The notes beneath the pieces are model-generated. The model was not told where the DNA came from. It worked only from the letters and a program-made list of their open reading frames with translations, and did not search any database. The position numbers were made by a program, and so were the translations under genes. Shown piece after piece: positions 31,307-41,881 of a stretch of DNA of 64,000 bases. Numbering within the stretch: the stretch's first letter is position 1; each line of letters begins with the position of its first letter. Origin of the DNA: Linanthus parryae. Its lineage: Eukaryota > Streptophyta > Magnoliopsida > Ericales > Polemoniaceae. The stretch spans positions 53,119,891 to 53,183,890 of the forward strand of contig JALGPY010000003.1 in NCBI GenBank assembly GCA_023055425.1. Direction: 5' to 3'.

Positions 31307-34300
31307 ATGGATTCCTCACTTCCAGCTGGTTTATTGTTCTTGATATCTAATTTGAGGTCTCTCATTCAACTGAAATTGGATAACTCCAATTATATGTTGT
31401 GGAAAGCTCAATTAGAAGTTGTATTACAAGCTAATGATTTGCAAGATTTTATCACCACTCCTCCTCCTTCAGAAACCTGTATCACTGGTGATGGTTCTGT
31501 CACTCCTAATTCCTCTTATGCTATCTGGAAACACATTGATCAACACCTCAAGACTTGCCTCATTGCATCCATTTCTCCTACTGTATTACCACTGATATTG
31601 CATCTTCCTACATCCTTTGCTATCTGGCAAAGTTTGGCTCAAAGATTTACTTCTCTTTCAAGATCACATGTCCACCAGATTAAAGGCTCAACTAATCAGT
31701 CTTTCTAAAGGTTCTAGGACAATGCTGGACTACTTGGATCATGTCAAGAACTTAGTAGATCAATTACTACAAGTTCAATAACATGTTGATGATGAAGATC
31801 TAGTACTTTTCATTCTACAAGGACTTCCTGCTGCTTATGATCACATTAAGTCTAATCTTAGACTCAAAGCTGGGACTCTAACTGTCAATGAGCTCTCTGC
31901 TGTTTTACTATCTGAGGACCTTCATATCAACAACACTACTTCTACTAAGCCTCACTCTCAGTCTGCTTCAGATCCAGGATCTCAGATTCAACCATCTGAT
32001 TTACTCTCAGCTTATGCAGCATATAGACCACCTCAAGGAAGAGGTAGATGTCATTTCTTTAGGGGAGGTTCATATGGTTATTCAAGAGGCAATCATAACT
32101 ACAACTCTCAGCATAATAGAGGTTACCAAACCTTGGTTAAATACTAGCAAGCCTCATGGATCTCAAATTCACTATGAAGTTTACTGTCAAATCTGTGGCA
32201 AAAGCAGACATACAGCTCTTGATTGTTGGTATATAACTGATACAACCACCTACCGCAGTACAAGACCACAGTATCAACACTCATTCAACAAACAACCACC
32301 CTCTACATATCAAGCTCAGTTTGGACATACATCTCCAGCTCCAAATTCTGGTTCATTTAATTCCCCAATGGGCATCTCTGGTTCACATTATCAACCAAAC
32401 ATCACTGCTCTCTCTAGTCACTTTCCTCGGGAATCAAGTTTGAATTCTTGGATTCTTGACTCAGGTGCCAATATCCATGTTACTCATGACAAAGCACTTA
32501 TGCATTTTCTTATACCTTATCATGGTGTGCAAAATGTGACAGTTGGAAATGGATCTAAACTTCCTATCTCTCACCTTGGTGATGGTATTCTGCCAACTCC
32601 TTATGGTACTTTTCTTCTCTCCAACACACTTCTTGTCCCTAATATACACTCTAATCTCTTATCCATTTCTAAATTCACCCTTGACAATAACTGTATCCTT
32701 GTGTTCTCTGCTAAGAATTTTCAAATCAGGGATTTGAACAACAAACTACTCTATCAGGGCCTCTGTAAAGATGGTATATATACCATACCTACAACACTGG
32801 TTAGTCAACCTGACACCCATTCTTATCTACATAATTTGTCCCATTCTAATGATCCACATGTTATCTCTGTTGCAGCTTCCTCACCTGCTTCAACAAACCT
32901 GTGGCATCATAGATTGGGCCACCCCTCATCTCTTGTGTTTCAACAAACCTGTGGCATCATAAATCTACAAATTGTTCTCCTCTCTGTGTATCTTGTGAAA
33001 TTGAAAAATCACATAAACTTGAGTTTCATGTATCTCATTCTAAAACAACTGCTCCTTTTCAACTTGTACACTCAGATGTATGGGGACCTTCTCCTGTAGC
33101 CTCTTGTTCTAAATTTCAGTACTACATTTTGTTTATTGATGATTACACAAGGTTCTGCTGGTTGTACCCTCTTCTCACAAAAGACAAAGCTTATGCAGCT
33201 TATCTTCATTTCACCAATCTAATACATACTCAGTTTCAAACCAAAATAAAAGTGTTCAGATCAAACAATGGTACTGAATACTTAAATACTACTTTTGGGG
33301 TCTATCTTCAAAATCAAGGCACCATTCATCAAACTAGATGTCCCTATACTTCCCAACAGAATGGCAGAGTAGAAAGGAGACATAGACATCTTATTGAGAC
33401 TTCTTTAGCTCTTTTACACCATGCTTCTATGCCAACTAAATATTGGCTAGAGGCTGTTGCTACTTCAAACTTCCTCATTAATATTCTTCCTAAGAAAATT
33501 TTACAATACAAGTCTTCTTATCAGCTTCTATAAAATCACCCACCATCTTATCACTCTCTCAGAGTGTTTGGATGCATCTGATTTCCCTGGTTACAACCCT
33601 ATACCAAACATAAGCTCCAACAAAGATCTAAACCATGTGTTTTCTTAGGGTACTGCCCAAATACAAAGGGGTATAAATGTCTTGATCCTACTACATCTAC
33701 TGTCTATATATCTAGACATGTTAGATTCTTTGAAAATGAGTTTCCATTTCTTGAACTTACTCATTCCTCAAACAATACAAACTCTGATCTCCTCAAAACA
33801 TCTTACATTAGTTCTTGGCTTCAATTTCCACCCATATTTACCACCTCCCCATCAGTCTCTCCACTCTCAGCTGTATTTGCACCATCCACTTCTCTTTCAC
33901 CATCACCACCATTACCTCCATCACCACCTCCTGCGTCATCACCAGTTTCACAAGCTAGTTCTCCTTCTGTTTCCCAATCACCTGACTCATTGCCTATAAC
34001 TCACATTATGCAAATCAGATCCAAGTCATGCATTCACAAACCTAATCCCAGGTATCAGATACACACTTGTTCTAAGAATCCACTATTTGAACCTGCTTCT
34101 CATCTAGAAGCTATGCAATGTCCTCATTGGCTCTCACCTATGACTGAAGAATATAATGCTCTCATGAAGCAACACACCTAGTCATTGGTGCCTCTTCCTA
34201 TTTCTAGGAAACCAATAGGCTGTAAATGGGTGTTCAAGGTGAAGAAAAACACAAATGGCACAGTTTCTAGATATAAAGCAAGGTTGGTGCTAAAGGATTC

Positions 34301-35632
34301 CACCAGAAATATGGTTTGGATTATGAAGAGACTTTTAGTCCAGTTGCTAGACAACAGACTGTCAGAATTGTTCTATCTGTAGCCTTAACCAAGTCCTAGG
34401 GAATCAGACAACTTGATGTGAGTAATGCTTTTCTTCATGGTCATCTTAGTGAAGAAGTTTATATGGAACAGCCACCTGGATTTATTCAGCAATCTGGGCT
34501 GGTTTGTAAGCTGCATAAATCTCTCTATGGCCTCAAGCAAGCTCCAAGAGAGTGGTATAATCTCCTCTCCTCTTATCTTCTCAGCAATGGCTTCAAACTC
34601 AGCTTGGCTGATGCTTCTTTGTTTGTTCTCAGAAAGCACTCCCTTATTGTGGTAGTTCTCATCTATGTAGATGATATTCTTATTACTGGTAGTGACAAGA
34701 CCTACATTGACAATCTTGTGCATCACATGTCCACTACATTTGCTATGAAGGATCTTGGCTCACTGTCATATTTTCTGGGAATTCAAATCAGCTCTCATAT
34801 GCAGGGCTTTCATCTACAGCAAGCTAAATATGCTTCTGATCTTCTTGCTAGAACTGGCATGACAGACTGCAAACCTTGCATTTCTCCTATTTCACCTAAA
34901 TCAGTGCTCTCCTCTGCTGAATATGAACCTTTTAGAGATGTCCATCAATATAGAAGTCTTGTAGGTGCTCTACAATACTTGACAATTACAAGACTAGATA
35001 TACAGTTTGCTGTTAACAAAGCCTGACAACATCTTCATAATCCCAAGCAGTGTGATTACATGGGAGTTAAGAGGATTCTGAGATATATCAAGGGCACTCT
35101 GCACATTGGACTTGAATTATCTGCTGGTAATTTTGACATAAATGCCTATTCAGATGCTGACTGGGCAGGAGACAATGAAGATAGAAGAAGCACCACTGGG
35201 TTCTGCATTTTTCTGGTCTCTAATCTCATCTCATGGGGTTCAAAGAAACAGCACATAGTGGCAAGGAGCTCCACTGAAGCAGAGTACAGAGCTATGGCAA
35301 CTACTGCTGCTGAAGTAAAATGGCTAACCTACATTCTAGCTGATCTGGGCATTTCCATGTCACAGAAACCCCAGTTGTGGTGTGATAATGTGTCAGCTCT
35401 TATGCTCAGCACAAATCCAGTCTTTCATGAGAAAAGTAAGCATATTGAATGTGATTTCCATTTCATCAGAGAACAAGTCTCCATAAAACAACTTCAGGTT
35501 GCTCACATTGCCTCCAAGCTTCAACTAGCTGATGTTCTCACTAAAGCACTGCCCATAGCTGCTTTTCAAAATGTCTTGCCCAATCTCTGTTTGTGTTCTT
35601 TTACTCGAGCTCAATCTTTCAAAAATCATTAG
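31307..35632 (+). pseudogene. Copia gag-pol, disabled by stops and frameshifts
   Basis: It starts at MDSSLPAG. Gag motifs are LDNSNYMLWKAQLE, then a zinc knuckle CQICGKSRHTALDC (about 32190-32230). Protease is WILDSGANIHVTHD (about 32450). Integrase has LWHHRLGHPSS, FIDDYTRF and RSNNGTEY (about 33260), where the second catalytic Asp of the DDE triad reads Asn. Reverse transcriptase has KPIGCKWVFKVK, LYGLKQAPREWY and YVDDILITG (about 34665). RNase H has DADWAGD, SSTEAEYRAM and ADVLTKALP. Stops or frame changes occur near 31707, 31780, 33530, 34180, 34380 and 35025. A short duplication (CAACAAACCTGTGGCATCAT twice, 32897 and 32942) lies in the integrase lead-in. Confidence 0.9.
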
Positions 35633-35658
35633 ATCAGAGACCTTGTTTTGAGGGGGGA

Positions 35659-35838
35659 TGTTAGACTATAGGGGTTATTATGTAAATAAAAGAAAGTTAG
35701 CTGGAGGGAAAATTAGTTAGGCTAAACTCTATTAAATGTGTAATTGTTTTCTGTTATGAATTAATGTAGATTCATTTCTCTCTCTCCTTCTCTCAGTTCA
35801 TCTTCTTCATCTTCTTCGTCCATCTCCAGAATTCATCA
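35659..35838 (+). repeat. Copia 3' LTR
   Basis: 180 bp, the same as the 5' LTR except for extra TTCATTTCT-like bases after GTAGA. It is preceded by the polypurine tract and followed by CCCTT. Confidence 0.92.
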
Positions 35839-36474
35839 CCCTTCTTCTTAAGGGTTGGGATAGGAACTCTCACAAGCGGAGTACGGTGAAGAAACAAATT
35901 TCGGAAATGTTAACTCCAGTTATAGTATCCCGCTGTTTATTTTTTTAAGAAGTAGGACAACAAGAAGTTTTTATTTTTTATTTTCTGGCTCAATTTTCAT
36001 ATAATTTCATGTTCAAATTCATAAACTGTATGGATTACAAGGCTCACTTTTTGTTTCAGCATTAACGATAGAGATTCCTCCATAGAACGGACTATATTCG
36101 TTAAGCAAAGCAAGATTGACCAATCTAAATGCATCAAGACATACTTGAGCTCTATCATTTTCAAAATTTCGACACTAAAAGAAGCTTATGCTGAATCAAA
36201 GAGGCAAAATAAAATAATAAACCACATAAGGCGGCTAAAACCTAGAATCAAACTAGAACAAAGAAACGTCCAACCAAATTCCAAACCAAGACGACAAAAA
36301 AACACTAGAAACTGAATCTCGATCACCATTGACTACTTCGACTCACCAATAGGAAACGCATGGAAAAGCAGATCACTGTGGGAGCCCTCTGTTAGCCCGT
36401 AGATCCATAGACTCCTCAATTGGTAGATCTTAGTACGGGCACAATAGAGGAGACTAAGAAAAAATGCTAAAGCA
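35839..36474. other. Displaced SPCS1 upstream region and intergenic DNA
   Basis: Before the Copia insertion this sequence adjoined 30710 and would have been the distal SPCS1 promoter. No gene recognised. Confidence 0.5.
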
Positions 36475-36633
36475 CATACTGAAGGAAATTATCAGGAATA
36501 GCTAACTTTTATATAGTTGGACAGTTAGTCACTCTAAGAGAAGCTAACGGGAACATTCTGATTAATGATCTACTTTCCTCTGAAGTGAAGCAAACTAACC
36601 TCGCCGCCATAAATCGATGCCCCATGTATATAG
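36475..36633 (+). repeat. Left remnant (unit 0) of the snRNA tandem array
   Basis: These 159 bp match 48804-48962 and 63439-63597 almost exactly, ending at CATGTATATAG. The next bases jump to TGGGTAATATTC, the start of unit 1. The roughly 408 bp that carry U1(+) in the other units are missing here. Confidence 0.88.
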
Positions 36634-37479
36634 TGGGTAATATTCTGTGGCTGGTTTAGTTTAGCTAAGTTTAATTAATTTTGCCGAGAAGAGATAGGCA
36701 GTGAGTTGATGGTACTTTGTTTGTTTACGGCTTATATATATACAGTTTTGATCACTCATCTGTGTGTTTGTAGCACACCGCACGCACCACAACAGTCTCT
36801 CCTGCTTCAGCATACCACCTAAAATGACTGACAACTCTCTGGATGTCCAGCCACCTCCTATGCAGAGAGATTAGACGAGCCGCCACACAGTAGCAAGACA
36901 AGGACAGACTATAGATGTCTCTAGGACTGCTTTCGAGAAAACCAAAATAAATAAATTTGGACTAGGAGAGTAGTAGGGCTTTACCCTGGGTTAGAGGGAG
37001 CCCTTCCAGAAGTTATCGACGACCAAGGCAGAACGAAGGTCGAGGAGGGGTTTTGGAAAAAGTTTTCAACCAGCAATTGACACGCCTCGGTTACTACCTC
37101 ACCAGCTGCGTCATTGCCCCAAGCGCTAAGACAAAACTATCCAAACCTTCTTGTCTGGCAGGTTTAGGCTCTCATCCGTAGCGGGACTCTTTCTTTTGTA
37201 CGCCTACTACTAATCAACTTTCGGGCTTCTTCCTCTGCAGTGCTGACCACCTGTAGAAAACTCAACTACCATCAACTCAGCAATACGGTCGCGTAAGCCA
37301 TAAAACAATTCCCCTGTAGTTGCATTTGCCACTGTAGTCATACATTTAACACCTACCCAGCAATACGGTCGCGTAAGCCATAAAACAATCCTCCTGTAGT
37401 TGCATTTGCCACTGTAGTCATACACCGAGAACCACCATTGCTGCTGCAAGGACAACACACAAAGCACAGGAAAAAGTTT
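36634..37479. other. Unit 1, start of unit to U5
   Basis: Non-coding by appearance. It holds TATATATATACAG near 36733 and a 75-bp direct duplication at 37276-37425. The equivalent in unit 2 is 49371-50144, with one copy of that repeat. Confidence 0.5.
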
Positions 37480-37494
37480 TTGAACTAATGACTG
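37480..37494 (-). terminator. U5 3' box, unit 1
   Basis: CA-GTCATT-AGTTCAA on the minus strand, a full match to the plant snRNA 3'-end formation box. Confidence 0.8.
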
Positions 37495-37626
37495 TAAGGA
37501 CCAAACCCTTCAAGGGAAAGTCCTTCCAAAAATAGGCGTATGCCACTATTTGCAGCGAGCGCACGGTATTCTTTAGTAAAAGGCGAAAGAATAGTTCGCT
37601 TTGTGCTCACTGCGTGGCTGCATGAG
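37495..37626 (-). ncRNA. U5: U5 spliceosomal snRNA gene, unit 1
   Basis: The minus strand carries the invariant loop CGCCTTTTACTAAAG inside a stem (ATTCTTT/AAAGAAT). A lower stem pairs GCAGTGAGCAC with GTGCGCTCGCTGC, an Sm site reads TATTTTTGGA, and a 3' stem-loop runs AAGGAC to GGTCCTT. A 3' box CAGTCATTAGTTCAA fits the plant consensus CAN(3-10)AGTNNAA directly after it. U5 contacts exon ends at both splice sites in the tri-snRNP. The sequence outside the loop differs much from the Arabidopsis U5 I know, so it is a divergent but structurally sound variant. The 5' end is placed 30 bp from the TATA box and may be off by a few bases. Confidence 0.85.
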
Positions 37627-37651
37627 CAATCAAGTTGCAAGAGGAGCTCTT

Positions 37652-37703
37652 CTTATACTGCTATAGCAAAGGCATTTTCCTCGCGTCGTCGTCGGTGTGG
37701 GAT
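37652..37703 (-). promoter_or_regulatory. U5 promoter: upstream sequence element and TATA, unit 1
   Basis: On the minus strand ATCCCACACCG (37703-37693) matches the plant USE RTCCCACATCG at 10 of 11. TATAAG (37657-37652) follows after 35 bp. A spacing of about 33-35 bp is the RNA polymerase II type. The predicted start is about 30 bp on. Confidence 0.78.
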
Positions 37704-38147
37704 TAGTGACTGCTGAGCATAAGGCAAGTACTACTACTACACAGGTTTCAACATTGCAGTGAAAGAAGAGAATACAGTCCTCCAGTATACATATCATGGT
37801 AGTAAAAGAATTCCTAACTAGATGTTACGAAACTGACGCAGCCAGCCAAGGGCTCGCTAATTCTTGATATTTCATGAGATTTCTGCAAGAAGGAATCTAT
37901 AATAATATTGTTCATTGCCGCAGCCAGCCAAGGGCTCTTTTATTATTGATTTTTCATGTTAAAAGTTGTCTCCCTTTCAGTCTTTCAAACTGAGCCGTTT
38001 CGGAAAACGGCACGGAGATTTACATCCGTATAAAAAAAAATATCACCAAAATTTACATGACATTTTCTTTTGACTTGATCAAACTTCACGTCACTTTTGG
38101 GGTTATTCATTTGCGAAAACAGTAAAAATGAAAAAGTGGGTGTTTAA
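37704..38147. other. Upstream of U5, unit 1
   Basis: It contains a repeated GCAGCCAGCCAAGGGCTC (37842 and 37920) and a small hairpin GCCGTTTCGGAAAACGGC near 37993. No gene recognised. Confidence 0.45.
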
Positions 38148-38760
38148 TTGGGCCAACTAGCCAGACAATGCGGCCCAGGAGTGCACCGGCCCGTTATCCT
38201 TCCACTGCCAAGAGAGGGAGGTGGTCGTTGCTCTGTGAAACCAGCCTCACACAGTGCCCTCTGCTCTAGGGGAATTGCAGCCCACGCCTTCGCGCAAGCC
38301 ACAAGACCCAACTCCCAGCTTGGAACGGGCAGGCCAGATGAAGCAGGCCCACTGAGCCTGTATGGCTAAGTCAACCCACTATCCACCCACAATAATGCCC
38401 TCACTCGAGTTACAAGCCCACGTTACAAGGCTCGGCGTTGGTTAAGCACTAATCGTGCAATTATTAACAAGAATTAGTGTTGGTAAAGAGAGAGTGTGGT
38501 CCGTTGAGATGAGTAGTATCCCATAGATCTATTTTGGCTGAAGGAAGAAACTATGGTCCCATTCTTGGGTTCTGGTATTATACACCCCACCCACCCAACT
38601 ATGAATTTCACAGGCACTTTCACCTGGCCGTCGGAGCCGTGAGTTGCCAACTCCTGCAATCAGTGAAGCTGCCATTCTCTGCTGGAAAAAGTTGCTAAGA
38701 GTCGGTAACATTTTCATAGTAGTAGTACTTGTTTTGATAAACGAAACAATTTTTTTTTTT
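38148..38760. other. GC-rich block of unknown nature between U5 and U2, unit 1
   Basis: It is more GC-rich than its surroundings and highly conserved between units (50815-51470 in unit 2). A 73-codon frame at 38148-38369 is kept in both units but has no family likeness, and RNA-type conservation is equally possible. In unit 2, 40-50 bp around GTATGGCTAAGTCAACCC are duplicated. It could hold an unrecognised ncRNA or be TE-derived. Confidence 0.35.
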
Positions 38761-39272
38761 TGACTTGCACACAGATCAAGAGCTAAATGATGAGAGCATC
38801 TTCTTCTATCTTGGAAGCTGAGATGACTACCTAAATCAAATTATTCGGTGGAAGATGGTGATGATGATTCTATTCACTGGTCTTATTAGTGGCATCTCCT
38901 ATATATGTGGACGTCACCATAGAGGTCTGGTGCAACTGCACAGGGTAGCCTTGAGCTGCCGCCAAGTAGAGGAGGATTTGGTGGCGCCACGAGAGTACCC
39001 CCCGTGGAGGGAGGGGACCAGTGAATTGGCCTTGGCTATTCTCTGCAATGTATATGCATGTGAATGTCTATTATGCCGTTTAGCAACAAATATTCTTGTG
39101 CTCAACAGTCTAGTCTTCTTCATGAAGACTTGCTCTTGGAAATGAATTCCTCCATGTAGGAGGGTTCTCTTCTGATCAAATGTATGGGCCACAACCCGAC
39201 CCCGAGTATCAACATTAAACTAAACTCTTCCAATCAAATGTAGGAGCCACAACCCGACACCGAGAATCAACA
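38761..39272. other. 3' flank of U2, unit 1
   Basis: Two adjacent copies of a roughly 60-bp sequence (GCCACAACCCGAC then ATCAACATTAAACTA) lie at about 39176-39280. No gene recognised. The equivalent in unit 2 is 51471-51982. Confidence 0.5.
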
Positions 39273-39287
39273 TTAAACTAAGTATTG
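39273..39287 (-). terminator. U2 3' box, unit 1
   Basis: CA-ATACTT-AGTTTAA on the minus strand, a full match to CAN(3-10)AGTNNAA. Confidence 0.8.
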
Positions 39288-39290
39288 GGT

Positions 39291-39486
39291 GGGGTGCGCC
39301 TGACCCTTGCAGTAGTGCAACACATGGGCGACACTTGAGGAGCCCCAATAGCAAGCTACTGTGATGAGCCCCTCCCCCTCAAAAAATAAATTTAATATCG
39401 TGTGAGCCGATGGCCCACATATCAGATATTAAACTGATAAGAACAGATACTACACTTGATCTTAGCCAAAAGGCCGAGAAAGGTAT
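39291..39486 (-). ncRNA. U2: U2 spliceosomal snRNA gene, unit 1
   Basis: The minus strand begins ATACCTTTCTCGGCCTTTTG and keeps the branch-point-pairing stretch GTGTAGTATCTGTTC, stem IIa/b sequences (TTAATATCTGATATGTGG), and an Sm site ATTTATTTTTTGAGG. The 3' half includes GCTTGCTATTGGGG and GTGTTGCACTACTGCA loops. About 196 nt, the usual plant length. The 3' box CAATACTTAGTTTAA starts 4 bases after the end. U2 pairs with the intron branch site. Upstream I see only a TATA-like ATAAAAT at -31 and no clear USE, so transcription is uncertain. Confidence 0.9.
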
Positions 39487-39510
39487 GATCTTCCAACCCT
39501 TGGGCTGGCC

Positions 39511-39517
39511 ATTTTAT
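39511..39517 (-). promoter_or_regulatory. TATA-like box of U2
   Basis: ATAAAAT at -31 to -25 from the U2 5' end. No RTCCCACATCG element is found in the next 100 bp upstream. Confidence 0.45.
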
Positions 39518-40825
39518 CCCACTTGCTGTTTTATTTCCTTCTTTGCATTCCCTTCACACCAGCACCCAATCCCACTTGCTGCTGCTGATATATAATTTTG
39601 TCTTGGATGAATCCTCCTCTTCTTACTTCCTCCACCCACCTGACATTAAGCTAAAAGATGCATGCGTCCCGTTCTTTATTCCTTTCTCCTCAATACAAAC
39701 AAAAACACTTCCTATTCATCGTGATTGGAGCCTCTACCGCTTAGCTTCTACCTTACTCTCATTCTTCACTTCGCTAACAACAAAACCACCAATGTCTTTC
39801 ATTCTTATTCACTTTTTGGTTTCCCAAATTCATATACCATTCGACATTGCTCGTCTCCTCAACAGATAACACAAACATCTCACATTTAAAATTGATACAT
39901 TTTTTTTTCTTTTAAATGTTGTTGGCATTATCAACACGCCAGGCCCCAGGTGTGTTAGTAGTCAACTATCGTATTCGTAATAGAAATTAGTAAATCCATG
40001 CACATTACATTAACAAACAAATTTAATACACAATAAAGTTTTGGTCCCATCCGATTTTTAGCCCATCCGATTTTCAGTCGGTTACTCGATTTTTGTCCGG
40101 TTCGGTAAGGGCCCGGTTCGATTTTACCAAAAGAAACACTGCACGTTTATTTAAAGTTGAAAAGAACCGACGGTTCGGTACGGTTTGGTTTGGTGCGGTC
40201 CGGTTCCGCCGGTCCCGTCGGTTCATGCACACCCCTATCTGTTGGGCTGTAATATGCAAATAGTGACAAAAATGGGTGTTCCCTTAAATTAGGACATGTT
40301 AAGATGACCTTGAGGATACTTGAGATGTTGGCTGGCCTAGCTTGACTATAGGGGTTTTCTTTAAATTGGTGAAAACCTGAGGGGCTTAACTGCTATTCTG
40401 GAAAAAAGACAATTTCTCTTAACTTAGTGATCAAACTTCACGCCACTTTTGGACACTTCTCTTGGTACTGAAAATCTATACCAATAACATGTCTTCTTCA
40501 AGGATCAAAGATTCAAGGTTGCCCTATCTTGGTCTTGAAATCTATACCAATAACCATGTCTTCTTCAAGAATCAAAGATTCAGAGTTGTTCTATGAGGCC
40601 TGCTGCAATATCGGTATCAATTCGACCTCCAATAAACGTTCCCAACTTCTAGGCATGGTGATGAGAGGAATCAACGGAGGGAACTCTTACTCTTCTATGC
40701 CCAAAATCTGCCAGAACAAACCTTTTGTGAATTCAAATATCCAATCCACTGCAAACAACATCATATAATTATGATTAATTTGTTCCCTTCCCTAGAAGAG
40801 ATCTAATCCAAACTTGACTTAGAAT
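39518..40825. other. Between U2 and U1(-), unit 1, TE-like
   Basis: 40030-40240 is rich in CCGGTTCGGT-type motifs and ends CATGCACACCCCTA, like the end of a plant hAT-type element. Its other end is unclear. 40245-40260 (GGGCTGTAATATGCAAATAG) is the empty site of the Helitron found in unit 2. A roughly 60-bp direct duplication (CTATACCAATAAC) lies at 40470-40590. Confidence 0.5.
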
Positions 40826-40988
40826 TGGTAGGCGCCGCGCGAACGCATGCCCCCTCTGCCACAAATTATGGCGTAGACTTCACCACTTAGGTAGATCTCC
40901 AGCTAGTGGCTTTCCTCAGTGCAATGGAGGTCACTAACCTAGGCCTTGAGCCTTCTTGATCACTCATTGACCCCGTCCAGGTAAGTAT
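40826..40988 (-). ncRNA. U1: U1 spliceosomal snRNA, minus-strand variant, unit 1
   Basis: The minus strand begins ATACTTACCTGGACGGGGTC, the 5' splice-site pairing end. Stem-loop I has GATCAAGAAGGC (U1-70K site), stem-loop II has CCATTGCACT (U1A site), the Sm site is ATAATTTGTGGC, and the terminal stem-loop is GCGTTCGCGC. 163 nt, the normal plant length. It differs from U1(+) at many positions and its final stem is altered (GGGGGCATGCG against CGCGGCGCCTAC). The 3' box CAATTCTAAGTCAAG is one base off consensus. It may be a minor variant or an early pseudogene. Confidence 0.88.
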
Positions 40989-41011
40989 ATTGCTCAATCA
41001 CCTATGCATTC

Positions 41012-41049
41012 ATTATGTAGTCCTTTCTCTTTCTTTTTCGCTGTGGGGC
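41012..41049 (-). promoter_or_regulatory. Altered promoter of U1(-), unit 1
   Basis: TACATAAT (41019-41012) sits at -31. A USE-like GCCCCACAGCG (41049-41039) matches 9 of 11. The gap between them is 19 bp instead of about 32 in U1(+), so spacing has shortened. Confidence 0.55.
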
Positions 41050-41881
41050 TAACTGCAACCTCATTGCCTGGTTTGACTACAATCGCATCTATGAACACAA
41101 GTTCTATCTGTAGAAAGATTAGAATTTGCGTGCTCCTTGCAATGCAGGTGAACTCTTTTTTTGTACCCACTCGAGAATTATCCGGGTGTAAGCTCGAAAA
41201 CTTCCTAAAAAAACAATGTTTAAACCACTCTTAATCAACAAACTGAAATAGCAAATACCACTCTTCTACATAACCATGGGAAACATTAACTGATTTGTGT
41301 GAAACACATTATGAGGAAGGCTTTAGTGAAGATTACGATATCCACACGACAAATCGTAACCCGTACTTATGTTACCTGAAATTGCCTAGATCCGTAGAAT
41401 GAGAATGTCATGGAGGACCTCGATACCTTACTAAATTTCATAAGATTGGGATACACTTGTGACGATGTCTTGATAAGAATTTATTCATCTTTGAGAAGCC
41501 ACCAGACTCCCAATATGCAACATATTTACAGTTTAACTCTGGGAACACGTGAATTTTAACATACTAAACTTTATGTTTTCGTTTCACTAGGGAGACAATA
41601 GGGAGGGGACATCTCTCCGGTCACCAATTCACCAATCAAAACTAATTAGAACGGCATGCACATACGTATTGGAAACTGTACTTACCTCATATGCATCCAA
41701 GACTTTGCATGTTGAATGTGGACGGGGAGGGCATCAGTTGGAGGCATTCCATAAAGTGAAAGAACAAAAAAACAGGGTAGCATCATTTTGTGCAGATGAT
41801 TAGACCCTTACTTGGTTTCATGTTCATTGATTATAAACAATGGTATAATTAAACTTTAATTAATACTCACGAACCTCATCA
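41050..41881. other. Between U1(-) and the SINE, unit 1
   Basis: No gene recognised. The equivalent in unit 2 is 55744-56576. Confidence 0.4.

Larger units (their letters stand above)
30711..35838 (+). mobile_element. Full-length Copia (Ale/Retrofit-like) retrotransposon
   Basis: 5,128 bp with short LTRs (30711-30881 and 35659-35838), primer site TGGTATCAGAGC at 30882-30893, purine tract GAGGGGGGA before the 3' LTR, and a perfect 5-bp target duplication CCCTT (30706-30710 and 35839-35843). The LTRs are identical by eye except for a 9-bp indel, so the insertion is young. Short LTRs and RNase H motifs suit the Ale/Retrofit group. It lies about 350 bp upstream of the SPCS1 start codon, in the opposite orientation. 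Confidence 0.93.

Noticed and set aside
31888..33099. An intact Copia polyprotein
   Set aside because: This frame covers only the gag end, protease and integrase start. Stops and frame changes lie on both sides.
38148..38369. A 73-codon protein gene, repeated at 50815-51036
   Set aside because: It is kept only because the whole unit is duplicated. No domain and no other sign of coding.
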